Source of the DNA: Acheta domesticus
Lineage: Eukaryota; Arthropoda; Insecta; Orthoptera; Gryllidae
DNA length: 64,000 nucleotides
Direction of reading: 5' to 3'
Assembly: GCA_031308135.1 (NCBI GenBank)
Contig: JAHLJT010004567.1
Coordinates: 39,083,857 to 39,147,856 of the forward strand
The position numbers and the translations under genes are program-made. Under the pieces are notes generated by a model. It had not been told where the DNA came from. It saw only the letters and a program-made list of their open reading frames with translations, and did no database searches. Below are positions 1-10,849 of the stretch, piece by piece; position 1 is the first letter of the stretch, and each line of letters opens with the position of its first letter.

Positions 1-640
1 GCTAAGAATTTACGTGAAGAATGTCTTTAACAAAGTAACAATGATCGGAATCCAACAATTTAATTCTACAAACCATAACTAAAGGATATCTTGAAAACTA
101 AAAATTCAGAGCTAGGTAATGTTTCAGAGTGTGGAGAATAAATATTTTCAAAGATTTCAAGCATTTGTTAATTCGTCAAGCAAAGTGACTTACTCGGAAT
201 CATGTAATGAAATATCAAGAACTGGATTTGAACTGGAATCGATATTTATTCAATACAAAAACGTGTATATAAATCAGCAAACGAGAATTTACAAGCAATT
301 ACATGAATACTAAAATCTAGAATTCGTGATGAAAGTGTTACTTACATAACCGACACATCTGCAGAACATTGATAATTACTTCCATCAAATGTTGAAATAT
401 AATTTTTAAAATGTTGCTGTTTAATTGAGCAGCTTTTGCTACCACAACTTTAATTCCTTCAGAATTTTCTTCCGAAAAACGTACATTTGAACCTTTTGTT
501 TTGTTTGATATAGTATGATTCATTATTATATTTTAATAGAAATCTTGACATGGATCTTCATCCCATACAAAATCAAACTAGCATTGTAAATCAAACATTT
601 TATTCTTTTGGCTCTCGAGTTTTTGTTTATTTTCTCCGAA
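1..640. other. AT-rich sequence, no feature seen
   Basis: Ordinary AT-rich sequence with only short ORFs (about 60 codons) that show no recognisable motif or codon bias. I see no repeat shared with the rest of the window. Confidence 0.6.
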
Positions 641-869
641 GTTGTGGATACACCCGCTAGGCCTTACAGTAGTGCACGTCCAAAACTTAATGATGGTCTC
701 CCCTTTGAACTTGCCAAAAGGGCAAGGCGGGCAGTCATTTCGGGTCTACATGACGGTGCCCATCGGGCAGAGGAGCAGCGCTGCCCGCCACCAGCGAGCC
801 CGCTTGTAAGCGCGGCCTTGCCATTGACCTTGGCCTCGACCTCGATGTGGCCGGCGCGCGTTCCCTTGA

Positions 870-921
<52 letters not shown>

Positions 922-1170
922 ACCAGGCCACCAGCAATGCAGATCGGGCGCGTGGGCGCTGCGTGGGAGAGACCTGCGGCGGCGACGCGCGGGGCAGCAA
1001 GTGGAGGCTCGCCGGCTGGCTGGAGCTCAGAGACAGCTTTGCCGCTATACTTCGGTTTTTCTTTCTTGGCGCGTGGGGATGTGTCATCAACATGGAGTAT
1101 CTCACGGTATTTCGCGTCGTTCTCGGTTGTGCCGCTAGGAGTCGCAGTCTCAGTTGTGCCGCAGGAATCG
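640..1170. promoter_or_regulatory. CpG island with (CGG)17 run
   Basis: A GC-rich, CpG-dense block with sharp edges against AT-rich flanks. Positions 871-920 are an uninterrupted CGG/GCC trinucleotide run of about 17 units. Every frame through the run is open, which produces poly-Gly, poly-Ala or poly-Arg ORFs on both strands up to 176 codons; these have the composition of the repeat and are not counted as genes. CpG islands of this kind commonly mark promoters or 5' exons, but no start site or splice donor can be fixed here. Confidence 0.5.
871..920. repeat. (CGG)n trinucleotide microsatellite
   Basis: About 17 perfect CGG units inside the CpG island. Perfect runs of this length are usually length-polymorphic. 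Confidence 0.9.
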
Positions 1171-1449
1171 CGACTGTATCGAGCACTTAATTGAGTTATG
1201 TTTTGTTTGGTCACGTAGAAATGAAAGGTTAAAAATAATCTTTATCGAATGTAAAGAAGGGGGATTTGTCTCTGCCCTTTATATCTGCCCATGAAACATA
1301 ACAGATATTTTGTTAAACGTATAATAAAGTCAGACATCTTGGACAAACACCCAAAAGTAACCATGAAGATATTTGGACATCGGCAACCGTGATAGACGTC
1401 AATGGCTGTTGGTGTTGAGCAATTCAAACAAAGTTTCTTGAAATTTTAT

Positions 1450-1612
1450 TTATATTATGAGACATTTTTTAAACGATGTTTTTGGAAAAAATATATCGAT
1501 GTGAAGAAAACATCGAACGCATAACATTGACGTTAATAAATTGATGCTTCTGATCGAAGCGAAAAAAAAAGCGTTATTTTAAATCGCTTTTTTTGTCATC
1601 CCTAGCTATGAC
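1450..1612 (-). mobile_element. hAT-type terminal fragment
   Basis: The right edge reads TTGTCATCCCTA, whose reverse complement TAGGGATGACAA is the hAT-style terminus also seen at 50.4-51.15 kb. Inside are ATCGATGT and AACATCGA motifs shared with that element. A hairpin of AGCG-poly(A) against poly(T)-CGCT lies next to the end. No matching left terminus was found, so this is taken as a truncated copy. Confidence 0.35.
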
Positions 1613-1860
1613 CGTGAGGTTCGAGTGTTCGAGTTCCGACGATGGCGAATTTGGGGCACCTGCTACACAAGTAGCCACATTTTAGCCAACATTCATTTTC
1701 TTCTTCTTTTCTGCGTTACTTCATGTGGTATCTGAGATAAATGCAGGAGGTTCGCACTTCTTCTGCCTTCTTTTATTCGTCATGATTCATCCCATCCTTA
1801 TCATCTCTTCTATGGTAATCAAATCGTTCAACATCGAGGGTATACGCTGACTTCTCAGAT
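1608..1860 (+). repeat. Possible tRNA-SINE fragment
   Basis: GGTTCGAGTGTTCGAGTTCC resembles a duplicated box B, and it is followed by a pyrimidine-rich SINE-like body (TTCTTCTTCTTTTCTGC and similar). No box A is evident. The call is weak and rests on the box B resemblance only. Confidence 0.25.
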
Positions 1861-2610
1861 ACAGGAAGTTGAAATAAAATAAAGGGAAACAAATCCCCTG
1901 ATGAACAAATGAACTCATTCCTCTACAAAATTTGATTTACTGATAACACACTTCCCCAAAGTGTGTGATCGAAACTACAGTTAATGATTGCCAAACTCTT
2001 GTAGAAATAAATATTTTCACCCTATGGAAACTGAATGAAACTGAAGAACAAGTTTAATTACAAATAAATCTTATAAAACAATATTTTCTCTCGGGTAGGA
2101 ATATCATCCTTCCACCCGTTGTCGTCCATTTATGTCGCCGAAACATTTGTGCACATTTTGGTCGTACTAACGCTTTATTTCCAGTCTGGGGATATCAGCG
2201 CCCCTTCTTTGCATCAAATGTATACTTTTATTACGTCAGATATTTCCGAGGATAAAATATCGTATAGCAGGGAGTTCTAAACAACTGCTTTTACAACATT
2301 GCAAGGTCTCTCCAGAATGGCCGAAAAATTGTATTGTTACTCCGCGGATATTGGCCATTGAGTGAAACGAAAGTACAAAACTTATATCTGATTCTGATGC
2401 AGGAAAACTGTTATTAATTACTGATATAGTCTTAGTTCAAATGAACATCATTTGTTTACAATGAGAACACTGCAGGCTTGTCAGCAATTAAAAAAAGTAA
2501 CTTAAGTTGTCAGACAATGAATGTGTCTGTAGCGCAGATAATTTGGAACTCAACGAGAACAGGGTTCCTCAGGGTATTAAATTTCGACCGCCTTCAAGTG
2601 AACTTCGCCT
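1860..2610. other. AT-rich sequence, no feature seen
   Basis: Unremarkable AT-rich DNA. The ORFs that begin near its right end (2478, 2507) owe most of their length to the adjacent CpG island. Confidence 0.55.
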
Positions 2611-2619
2611 GCAGAGCAG

Positions 2620-3150
2620 ACGTATCGCGTTGGTTCTCGGGCGGGGTGCTTTGCGTTGGTATCAGGGACACGTTGACGGATTCGGCGGGTCCGGCAGGGC
2701 AGGCTGCGTGTCTCGGGCGGGGACGCGGGCGGGCGGGCGCGGCGGCCGGGCCGGTTATAAATCTCCAGGAGGCCTTGCCGCTCGCGGACGGCGCGGGGAG
2801 GGGTGGCGGGGGAGTGGGCGGGGGCGGCGGGGGCCGTGTACCACGTGCCGAGGCGCCGCCGCCGGAGGAGTGTGAATGGACGCGACGTCGGAGGGCGCTC
2901 GCGTGAGGCTCGCGGGGCGGGGTCGCGAGGATGGGCGGCGGCCGCGGAGGGAGGGGCCGGTTACATAAGCCGAGGCCGGCGGGCGGCGGGCGGGTCACAT
3001 CCGGGACCGGTGGTGGTGAAGGCGGCCGGCAGCGGCAGCTTGCTCCCGGTCGCCCTGCCCTGGGCCGCTGCCGCCGCCGCCGCCGCCGTGCCGCCCGCCC
3101 GGCCCAAACGAGTCTGCGAGCGCGGCAAAACGCTTCGCCCGCATGGGGAG
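2620..3150. promoter_or_regulatory. CpG island with two TATA-like elements
   Basis: A dense GC/CpG block. Two similar elements lie within it: GGCCGGTTATAAATC at about 2749 and GGCCGGTTACATAAGCC at about 2957, each an AT-rich core set in GC-rich flanks as in a core promoter. A CACGTG E-box sits at about 2842. A (CCG) run occurs near 3070. Both strands are open over long distances because of composition (the minus-strand ORF reaches 207 codons), but the peptides are Pro/Arg/Gly low complexity. Confidence 0.45.
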
Positions 3151-4670
3151 TAGACGCCAAAATACTACCTATGCGAGTATCACACGGTTGCATTTCCTCC
3201 AATATACAGTACCACAATAGTATTTGGAGAAATTAGGTGACCAATAGAACATCCTTGGATTCATTAAAAGAAGGATTTTATCAAACACAGATTACAGAAA
3301 TGGCACTACTATTGACATATAAACTTTGTACCGGTAGAATCGAATGTAGGAGCAATATAGTGATGTAGAGTCAATGTAAACAGTCAGAGAATACTTAGAT
3401 ATTATCCCTGTTTTGACATATGTGGAAACTGTGCATTCGGAGTTAACAGGAATAAGATAGTTCTTCACAACCAGAAAGTCTTCCTTTAATTTCACAAAAA
3501 TGGTTTAACAAAACTAAATCAATACTTAAGAATTATTGAAAACAAAGAAATTCTACGTCGAAATAAGGCACAAAAAGTCGTTGGTCATCTGGAAATATAT
3601 GTTTAATAACATGCATTAAACTGTAGAAAATAGGAAAATAAGTGGCTTGGGTCATTCTTCTTCGTGCACCGTCGCCCGCACCCTTTCGGGGTTTGTCAGT
3701 TGTCATCTAGCTCTACACAGAGAAGAAAGCTCCGCAAGATCACTTTGGTAAAATTGTTCCGAAGAGGGAATTTACTTTCGAAAAATATACAGGGGTAATC
3801 CGTTGACCCAATAAGTGGGCACCTAAACGCGAGTAATTTCGACGGAATGTCATATCGACGTACCGTCACACACGCCATTAAAGACAATTTTGGTGAGAGG
3901 AAAACATTAGGCAGCAAGCCACGCAGCGGTCCCCATTATGTCTGAAGTGAGCGCATCATTGTTTACGCTGAAAAAATTAACCAGTGTAAAACTGTCCCAG
4001 GTCTAGGTGCCAGACTTCCTGGATAGCTTCAAAAGAATTTAGCCTGACAATGTGTGCAATGTGTGCAATGTGTTCCGACGCAACGCCTGCCTGTCATGGA
4101 CGCATAGCTCCGAAGAAATTCTGTGTGAGAAAAGTGAACTGGCAAAATCCCTTGGCATTTGCAGCAGATGATGTAAATATCGAATAAGACTTTTGGAGGA
4201 CGGTCGTATTTCCATACGAGAGTAAAATCTCTATTTTTTGAGTCAGATGATCGACGCATGGTTAGGAGGAAGACAAATACAAATCTAGGTGCCCCGAAAC
4301 CTAATTCCTACTCTCAATCACGAAAACGAAGGAGGTTTGGTGCTCGTGTGGGAACGGATCAGTGCCAGAGATGTGAGACAATTACAGTTAATAGATGAAG
4401 TAATAAATTAATCCGTATACTTTTGCATTATAAAGCCAAACTCAAGAGATGGAGCTGTTAATATGAATTTGGGAAACGACATTTTTCAACATCTACAATG
4501 GCTCTCAGCATACCTCTTTGAATACAAAACCTTGGATTCTGTACAATGTACTAAAACAACTGTACTCTCCCACTGTATCTTACTGCTGTTAAATTCTACT
4601 GCATTGTATCCATATACCCCAAACAGTGTGTATTCCTACTTGGTCACTCACTTTTTCCAGTGACTGTGAA
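3150..4670. other. No recognised feature
   Basis: Mixed AT-rich sequence. Positions 3655-4300 are somewhat richer in GC and hold short ORFs (minus 3696-3917 and 4029-4259) that might be decayed mobile-element sequence, but I recognise no motif. A short CTAGGTGCC word occurs at about 4002 and again at about 4285. Confidence 0.4.
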
Positions 4671-4674
4671 CAAA

Positions 4675-4866
4675 ATTATGTGATATTTTTGTAGAGATGT
4701 GAACAATATTAACTTTGTAATAAAGTCCTTTTCTTTGGAAAAGTTGCCATCAAAACGAATATTTCTTCTTATTATGTGATATTTTTGTAGAGATGTGAAC
4801 AATATTAACTTTGTAATAAAGTCCTTTTCTTTGGAAAAGTTGCCATCAAAACGAATATTTCTTCTT
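4675..4866 (+). repeat. Perfect 96-bp tandem duplication
   Basis: Two head-to-tail copies of 96 bp (4675-4770 and 4771-4866) match base for base by eye. The identity implies a recent duplication, ongoing homogenisation, or an assembly collapse/expansion error. No ORF or known motif is involved. Confidence 0.9.
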
Positions 4867-4869
4867 ACA

Positions 4870-5318
4870 ATTATTCATGTTTCCAATTAGAGATAGATTT
4901 ATTTTCTAAAATTATTCGAATAAGAAGACTGTCATTTTGAAAAAGTACAGAAAGCTTTTCCGTTTTCAAAACTCATTCTATGAAAGTTTCATTTGATTAG
5001 TAATACCGAATAACTTATGAAGTGTGTGAATTGTGAATAAGTATTTTTTGTTTTGTTTTGAAGTAATACGTAAAATATATTTCGGTAAAATTATTTTTTT
5101 TATTTGATAATACTTTTGACAATGCTCAAAACAGCTCGAATGGTAACTTCATGTATATTAATGGCACATACTATAAGTATGTAATTGTAGGGAAATATTG
5201 CTTTTTCGATATTTGTTTAGTATTTCTCTATCTTTCCTTTCTTTTTTACCTTATATTATTTTCAGATCATTTGTACGTTTAAATAAGAATTTCGGCGAGT
5301 TTTCGAGAGAAAGCATAA
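4870..5318. other. AT-rich sequence, no feature seen
   Basis: Very AT-rich, with no ORF of interest and no repeat shared with other parts of the window. Confidence 0.6.
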
Positions 5319-5319
5319 A

Positions 5320-5715
5320 TAACAAGTTGCTCAAAATTCCATAAAGCTATTGAAAATATTTTGTAAAAGTCAACCTAATGGCAACGTAAACGTTCTATTA
5401 ATTAAAAATATATTGTGTGATAATTTAGATTACAAGAAGATCTTAAAAAATCATTCTGTATATTTCACTTTCTGAAAAAATGGTCAGAACAAAAGCGCTT
5501 TTGAATTAGAATAGCATCGATTGAGAAGGGAAGACGACCCCATGTGGGTGAAAATTCCAGGAAATGTTTTCAGTAATATTGGCAATTTTAACGCCCCGGT
5601 AAATGCGTCCATTCTCATCTAAGCAATCCATCCTCGCCTAAAACATGGTATATTCTGCAGATGATGCATTATTTTGTGAGCAAGTAAAAATCTCAAGAAC
5701 CTTGTACATGTGGAT
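5320..5715 (+). repeat. Dispersed repeat R1, uninterrupted copy
   Basis: Homologous to 8455-8567 plus 10538-10845. The two blocks of that second copy are separated by the 1970-bp palindromic element, while here the same junction is continuous (CGTTCTATTAATTAAAA followed by ATATTGTG). This copy therefore acts as the empty-site reference for that insertion. The class of R1 itself is unknown; LINE-type coding remains follow directly downstream. Confidence 0.75.
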
Positions 5716-5749
5716 ACATGATACACGAGAATGAATGATGAACGTATTC

Positions 5750-5880
5750 CAAAGCAAGTCCTACTAATACACACCCAGAGGAAAAAGGAGTATCGGTAGA
5801 CCCAGGAGAAGATGGAACGATCAGTGAGTCGCAACAGGACCAACCGATCTAATGCTTAAAGAAGAAGATGATGATCCTCA
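5750..5880 (+). pseudogene. LINE ORF2 C-terminal remnant
   Basis: In the frame starting at 5771 the translation contains GKRSIGRPRRRWNDQ, then a stop. The G-R-P-x-x-R-W core is typical of the C-terminal end of non-LTR retrotransposon ORF2 proteins (RTE/CR1/jockey-like groups), where it follows the reverse transcriptase domain. Only this short tail is visible, with no upstream reverse transcriptase motifs, so it is a 5'-truncated dead copy. It may belong to the same element as the R1 repeat just upstream; the R1 copy at 10.5-10.85 kb does not include it. Confidence 0.55.
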
Positions 5881-6650
5881 TATCGATTTAGACACTAGTG
5901 TTGACCAGGAGTAGATGGACGTAACCCAATATTTGGCCGTAACCCAATATTTTGAGTATCAAGAATCCACAAAATGTAGATTCTGACTACACAACACAAG
6001 AAGTAACTTACTACATGTAGGATCAAGGTTCATCATCTTTTTTATATAGGAAGGTCCAACAATACGAGTTTTTCTGATGAAAAATTGCTACTTTTCGCTG
6101 AAGCATTACAATACATTATCTTTAGTGCGTAAATATGTAGTAGGTGAGAAAGCAGAAGCCAGTTCTAGTGTTTCTCAACACGGCCTAACATTTAATTTGG
6201 AATGTTCTACAAGTGTTCAGTTTGAATTAGAGACGCTTAAAATTCGCATTGGTCAAATATGGCATTAGTAATAAAGAGGACGTGCATAACATTTTTTCTG
6301 TCGCTACTCATATGGTAATGAAGACGCTTAGAAATATGTAACATATTCCGATTCCGATATTAGGTTAAAACTGTGGTAAAATACTAGTATCTACAATACT
6401 GCGAAATTTTTATTTAATCCGTTGTTCTCTCAAGATATCGTGAAAAATAAGAAATTCAATATTTTATTCCATTCTAATGCAACTTTCATATCTCATACGA
6501 AATAATTATTCTGTGTAGCGCTTTTAGTGACACTAATGTATTAAAGTAATGGCGGCAGCGACAAAGCAATTATTGCATTTACGCATGTATTTTTGCATGA
6601 TGGTGATGACTAATATATTAATTAAATACAGCTTTTGGAAACTCACCAAA
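5880..6650. other. No recognised feature
   Basis: AT-rich, with a small CGTAACCCAATATT duplication near 5921-5950. Nothing else is supported. Confidence 0.5.
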
Positions 6651-6654
6651 GTAT

Positions 6655-7020
6655 GACGGTAACTGAGAAAAAATTCACACAAGTTACTATTTTATAAACA
6701 CAAGAATTTTAAATTTTTTCCTTGACTTCCAGGTCTTATTGCTTTGTCCCAAACATAATTAACTGGTATTGCTTTGTCCCAAACATAATTAACAGGATAA
6801 ACGAAAATGCGTTTGGTATCAATATATTTGTTCAAGGTAAACCCAGCTGTGTTTTCACTGCTATTGAAATAATGCCTCAGAATCATTGTCTTCAGTAAAA
6901 TACCCTTGGGGCAAATGAAACGATAAGCGGATCAGAGTGCAAGGTTGACCACGCATATTGTGGGCAAAAATTTGGTAGCGAAGTTTCACGTGGCTCGCAT
7001 AAAAAAGTAGAAACCTCATT
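6655..7020 (+). repeat. Dispersed repeat R2, copy 1
   Basis: Diverged direct copy of 29105-29405. Shared blocks include CAAGAATTTTAAAT, AATGCCT-AGAA-CATTGTCT, GTAAAATAC and GAAG-TTCAC-TGG. This copy carries an extra internal 30-bp tandem duplication (6737-6795, unit containing TTTGTCCCAAACATAATTAA) absent from the other copy. No coding potential or terminal repeats are seen. Confidence 0.6.
6737..6795 (+). repeat. 30-bp tandem duplication
   Basis: Two near-perfect 30-bp units back to back inside repeat R2. The sister copy of R2 near 29.1 kb has only a single diverged equivalent. Confidence 0.85.
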
Positions 7021-8280
7021 GTGAATAAGATATCCATTTTCTGAGTGCAATGTACAAGTTATGCACAGTCATGACTTTCATAAACAAAACCCTAACTTCA
7101 CACACTCAGACTTGCCTGTGGTATGTGACGACACGATGATAGATTGCAACTCACAGAACAAAATAATGGACAAATGACGGCAGATAAGTGTCCATTCTAT
7201 TAATTCAACGATTTTATTAAGAATATTGTTTGTATTATAAGATCAGTTGATAATAGCAAACTATAAGACATTTGGAACCTACTACCTTTATTTTAAAGCA
7301 AACATAACGGTAATTTGGTTGAGTAGAAATACCAAAGTGCATTGTAAACAAAAGCTCTTAGTGTGTTAAATATAAAGGTGTGTTTAAATTCGATTCTAGA
7401 CGGATGCCGTAAAAAATTTGTTAAGTACTACGGGCTATCCTTCCTTTTCAAATCTTTTTCCACTGCCATTCTTAGGGCCAAATTTTGGGCAATTCTCATA
7501 CGGCCCATGCCTCCACGAACGAAACAGCAATTATACGGCAGTGCTGATACGCAAGCAAGTTCCTAACTGAGCTTCAGCGCAATGGAAAATAATGGGTTGA
7601 ACATACAAACCCATAAGTATTCTTCGTTAGAAAATGTAGTAATCACGAATAATTTATAGCTTTGTTAATGTAAGAATAAATCCATATTCATTAAATACAG
7701 ACCGTTTCAGAGTTCGAACGTGCATTCTTGTAGCTAAAGCGGAAAAGATTATCCATCTTAATTTAACCATCACTTCACGTCTATGACACTATTATCACAG
7801 TTTATTTTTCAAAAGTTTCATTAGATTATCGGGCTTATTTGTTTTTGTCCTAAATTTCACTTCAATATGAATAATTCCAGAGCTCGTGCACATAATATAC
7901 GTAAAATGAATGTTCTCACTTGCGTTTCTAAGCGACCACTTTTCTTCAAAAAAGGCGTAATGTGACGGTAACGCATGTTTCTATTGTATTCAAGTCGACA
8001 AGCAGGTTATAAATTCGTGCCGCCAGTAATCATTTGATGTGGTCATCACGTTGCGGTTACGTAAAAATCGTGCAGAAACCTCTTCCTAGCAGCGGCACAA
8101 ATCAGCAGTTAGCACTTCGCTTTTGGCCTCTTCAGAATGAAAATGTGATACCTTATTGAGAAGCTCCCCTCCTATTTCGCAGTCGTGCCGGTCATAACGT
8201 ATGGAATCACGAGCGTATTCGTCAACCCGTCCACCGTGACTCTTGTCTTTTCTTTGCCTCACAAGCGGGACATGACAAAA
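7020..8280. other. No recognised feature
   Basis: AT-rich, low-information sequence with short ORFs only. Confidence 0.5.
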
Positions 8281-8284
8281 TGTC

Positions 8285-8447
8285 TGCTCTGGACAGCATC
8301 GCGGCCGCTACAAAGGCCGCCGCGCGCAGACGTGTGTGCCTCGCGCAGCGCGCCGGGAGCGATATTTCTCACCGTTAACACGCGAGCGCAGGCGCAGAAG
8401 CGCGACCGGCTGCAGGGTCCGCCGCCGCCGCACCGCCGCCGATAGTT
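8285..8447. promoter_or_regulatory. Small CpG-rich island
   Basis: About 160 bp of CpG-dense sequence containing GCGGCCGCTACAAAGGCCGC and a CCGCCGCCG run, bounded by AT-rich DNA. A short plus-strand ORF (8185-8445) ends in it, but its C-terminus is arginine-rich low complexity. Possible regulatory element. Confidence 0.35.
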
Positions 8448-8454
8448 TCCACAG

Positions 8455-8567
8455 AAATCATAAATAACAGGATGCTTAAAAGTTTGTGAAGTTTACTTGA
8501 AAATATTTTGTAAAAGTTTATCTATTGATTCGTTATCGGAACGGAAACGTTCTATTAATTAAAATGG
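8455..8567 (+). repeat. Repeat R1, left part of interrupted copy
   Basis: Matches about 5320-5410 (CATAAATAACA, GAAAATATTTTGTAAAAGT, CGTTCTATTAATTAAAA). It is continued on the other side of the palindromic element at 10538. Confidence 0.75.
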
Positions 8568-9430
8568 TTTATGGTTTACTAGTTCATTGCTGCGTGTTTA
8601 CGGACCTGAAACAAAACACGTAACTGGTATACTTAATACTCTTGCGGGCCTTTCTGATTCTTTATACCCTCGGGCCTTTTGAATGCTTTATGGTCCCGCT
8701 CTAATACCAACACAACACATACATTTTTATGAATTCGATTTTGTAAAGTTACGATGTAAGAAACTACAATAAATAAATGACATAATGCTCAAATAAGTAA
8801 AATAACTCGTTATAAACCTTATTTTGCTTAATTGATATGAGAATTGCAATTTTGGAATGTTCTCGTGAATTTATAATTGCCATCAATCACACACATTTCA
8901 TTGTCACGTATCACCTTTATTAGAGACATAATTACTGTATATTCTTCAGTGGGTAGTAGTACTAATAGAAGTAATAAGATATATAAGGCACATCGGCTAA
9001 TATCCTCGAAATGTTATTTTCTCGGTGTTATGACATATTCTGAATAACTTTTGGCAATAGAGGCTAATAACCTAAAAGCACCAGTTTCATCAGCGCAATT
9101 TACACTGTTATTCACACTGGTTAACTCTCAAATACAGCCACAAACAATTTCATGTATTTCTCGAGATTTTAATGGAAACCATTGTCCGTAGTTTTGTTAA
9201 CTTTTGCGAGAATTTTTCGCAGGAACTTCCCAGTATTCTTTCATGTTGTACGAACAAATCAGTCCAGTAACTGATTATGCAATAGTAATTAGATATACAC
9301 TCTGTTTTGTTTATCTGACGTCATATAGACAAATGACTATTACAATGCGTCTTTTCACTTTAGACAGCAAGAAATATATAAAATGTTTCGAATTATCGTT
9401 TTATTCAGCAATCAACTAGTAAGGTTTAAA
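8568..9430 (+). repeat. Left arm unit of the palindromic element
   Basis: 863 bp bounded by TTTATGGTTTACTAGTTC at the outer edge and by an inverse, slightly diverged copy (CAGCAATCAACTAGT...) at 9406-9430. Pairs with 9685-10537 on the other strand. Confidence 0.75.
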
Positions 9431-9684
9431 TGCATAAAATTTTGTATGCACCACGGGCGTTAAGTAGATATGTTTGCCCCTCAGGAGACTTCCAAGTCGC
9501 CCATCCGGGGCAAAAACATCTATCTTAACGTCCTTGATACATAATAGTTATTTATGTATCAAGGGCGTTAAGTAGATGTTTTTGCCCCGAGGGCGACTTC
9601 CAAACCCGAGGGCCTCTGGCCCGAGGGGTTGGAAGTCGCTTGAGGGGCAAAAACATCTAGTAACGCCCGTGATGCATACAAAAC
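9431..9684. repeat. GC-rich hairpin core of the palindromic element
   Basis: Contains four diverged copies of GGGCGTTAAGTAGAT followed by a TTTTTGCCCC-type run, two in each orientation. Each half (about 9445-9545 and 9552-9684) folds on itself, and the halves also fold on each other around a near-perfect centre at TACATAATAGTTATTTATGT. The right half has the fuller stem, with GAGGGCCTCTGGCCCGAGG at its tip; the left tip is shortened. It could be a separate palindromic MITE at the centre of the larger element. Confidence 0.75.
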
Positions 9685-10537
9685 TTTATGGTTTACTAGT
9701 TCGTTGCTGAATAAAACAAGAATTCGAAACATTTTATAATATTTCTTGCGTCTAAAGTGAAAAGACGCATTGCAACAGTCATTTGTCAATATGTCGTCAG
9801 ATAAACAAAACAGAGTGTATATCTAATTTCTATTGCATAATCGTTATTAGACTGATTTGTTTCGTACAAAATGAAAGAATATTGTGAAGTTCCTGTGGAA
9901 ATTCTCGCAAAAGCTAACAAAACTATGGACAGTGGTTTCCATTAAAATCTTGAGAAATATATAAAACTCTTTATGGTGTATTTGAGATTTACCAGCGTGA
10001 ATAACAGTGTAAATTGCGCTGATGAAACGGTACTTTTAGGTTATTAGCGCCTATTGTCAAACGTTATTTAGAATATGTCAAAACACCAAAAAATAACATT
10101 TCGAGGATGTTAGCCGATGTGCCTTATATATCTTATTACTATTACGAGTACCGCCACTAAAGAAGAATATAATTATGTCACTAAAAAAGATGGTACGTAA
10201 CAGTGAAATGCGAGTGAATGGTGGCAATTATAAGTTCACGGAAACATTTCAAAATTTCAATTTTCATATCAAATAAGCAAAATAAGGTTTATAACAATTT
10301 ATTTTATTTATTTAAGCATTATGCCATTTATTTATTGTATTTGCTTGCATCTTAACTTTACAAAATCGAATTCATAACTAAGTTCTGTGTGTTGTGTTGG
10401 TATAAGAGCGGGCCATAAAGTATTCAAAAGGCCCTAGGGCATAAAGAAGCGAAAAGGCCCGCAAGGGTATTAAGTATACCGTTACGTGTTTTGTTTCAGG
10501 TCTGTAAACACACAGCAATGAACTAGTAAACCATAAA
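9685..10537 (-). repeat. Right arm unit of the palindromic element
   Basis: 853 bp, inverted relative to 8568-9430, with the terminal motif at both edges (TTTATGGTTTACTAGTTC at 9685 and its inverse ending at 10537). Confidence 0.75.
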
Positions 10538-10845
10538 TAAATATTGTGATAATTTAGATTACAAGAGGATCTTAAAAATCCATTCTATGTATTTCATTTT
10601 CTGTAAAAAAAATTGTCCGAACAAAAGCCCTTTAGAATTAGAGTGGTATCGATTGGGAGGGGAAGATCCCAAGTTCGTGAAAATTCTGGGACATTTGTTC
10701 AGTAATATTGAGAATTTCATCGCCCCGGTGACTGCGCTCATTCTCACCTAAGTAATCCATCCTCGCCTGAAACATGTTATATTCTGTACATGATTCATTT
10801 TAGCCTTTTTGTGAGCAAGTAAGAATCTCAAGAACTTTGTATGTG
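10538..10845 (+). repeat. Repeat R1, right part of interrupted copy
   Basis: Matches about 5411-5715: ATAATTTAGATTACAAGA, ATTGGGAGGGGAAGA, CGCCCCGGT, AAGTAATCCATCCTCGCCT, AATCTCAAGAACTTTGTA. Homology ends near 10845, before the LINE-like tail seen after the other copy. Confidence 0.75.
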
Positions 10846-10849
10846 TGGT

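Larger units (their letters stand above)
8568..10537. mobile_element. Nested palindromic foldback-like element
   Basis: A 1970-bp near-palindrome. The outer ends are TTTATGGTTTACTAGTTC (8568) and its inverse at 10537. The left half (8568 to about 9545) pairs with the right half (about 9551-10537), so each arm is close to 1 kb. Each arm is itself bounded by the same terminal motif: inverse copy at 9406-9430, forward copy at 9685. This gives two 863/853-bp units in inverted orientation around a 254-bp GC-rich core of hairpins. No transposase ORF is seen. The arms differ by substitutions and small indels, so they are not a recent perfect copy. The element interrupts repeat R1. Foldback-type transposons have this architecture; two separate copies inserted head to head is the alternative. 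Confidence 0.8.
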
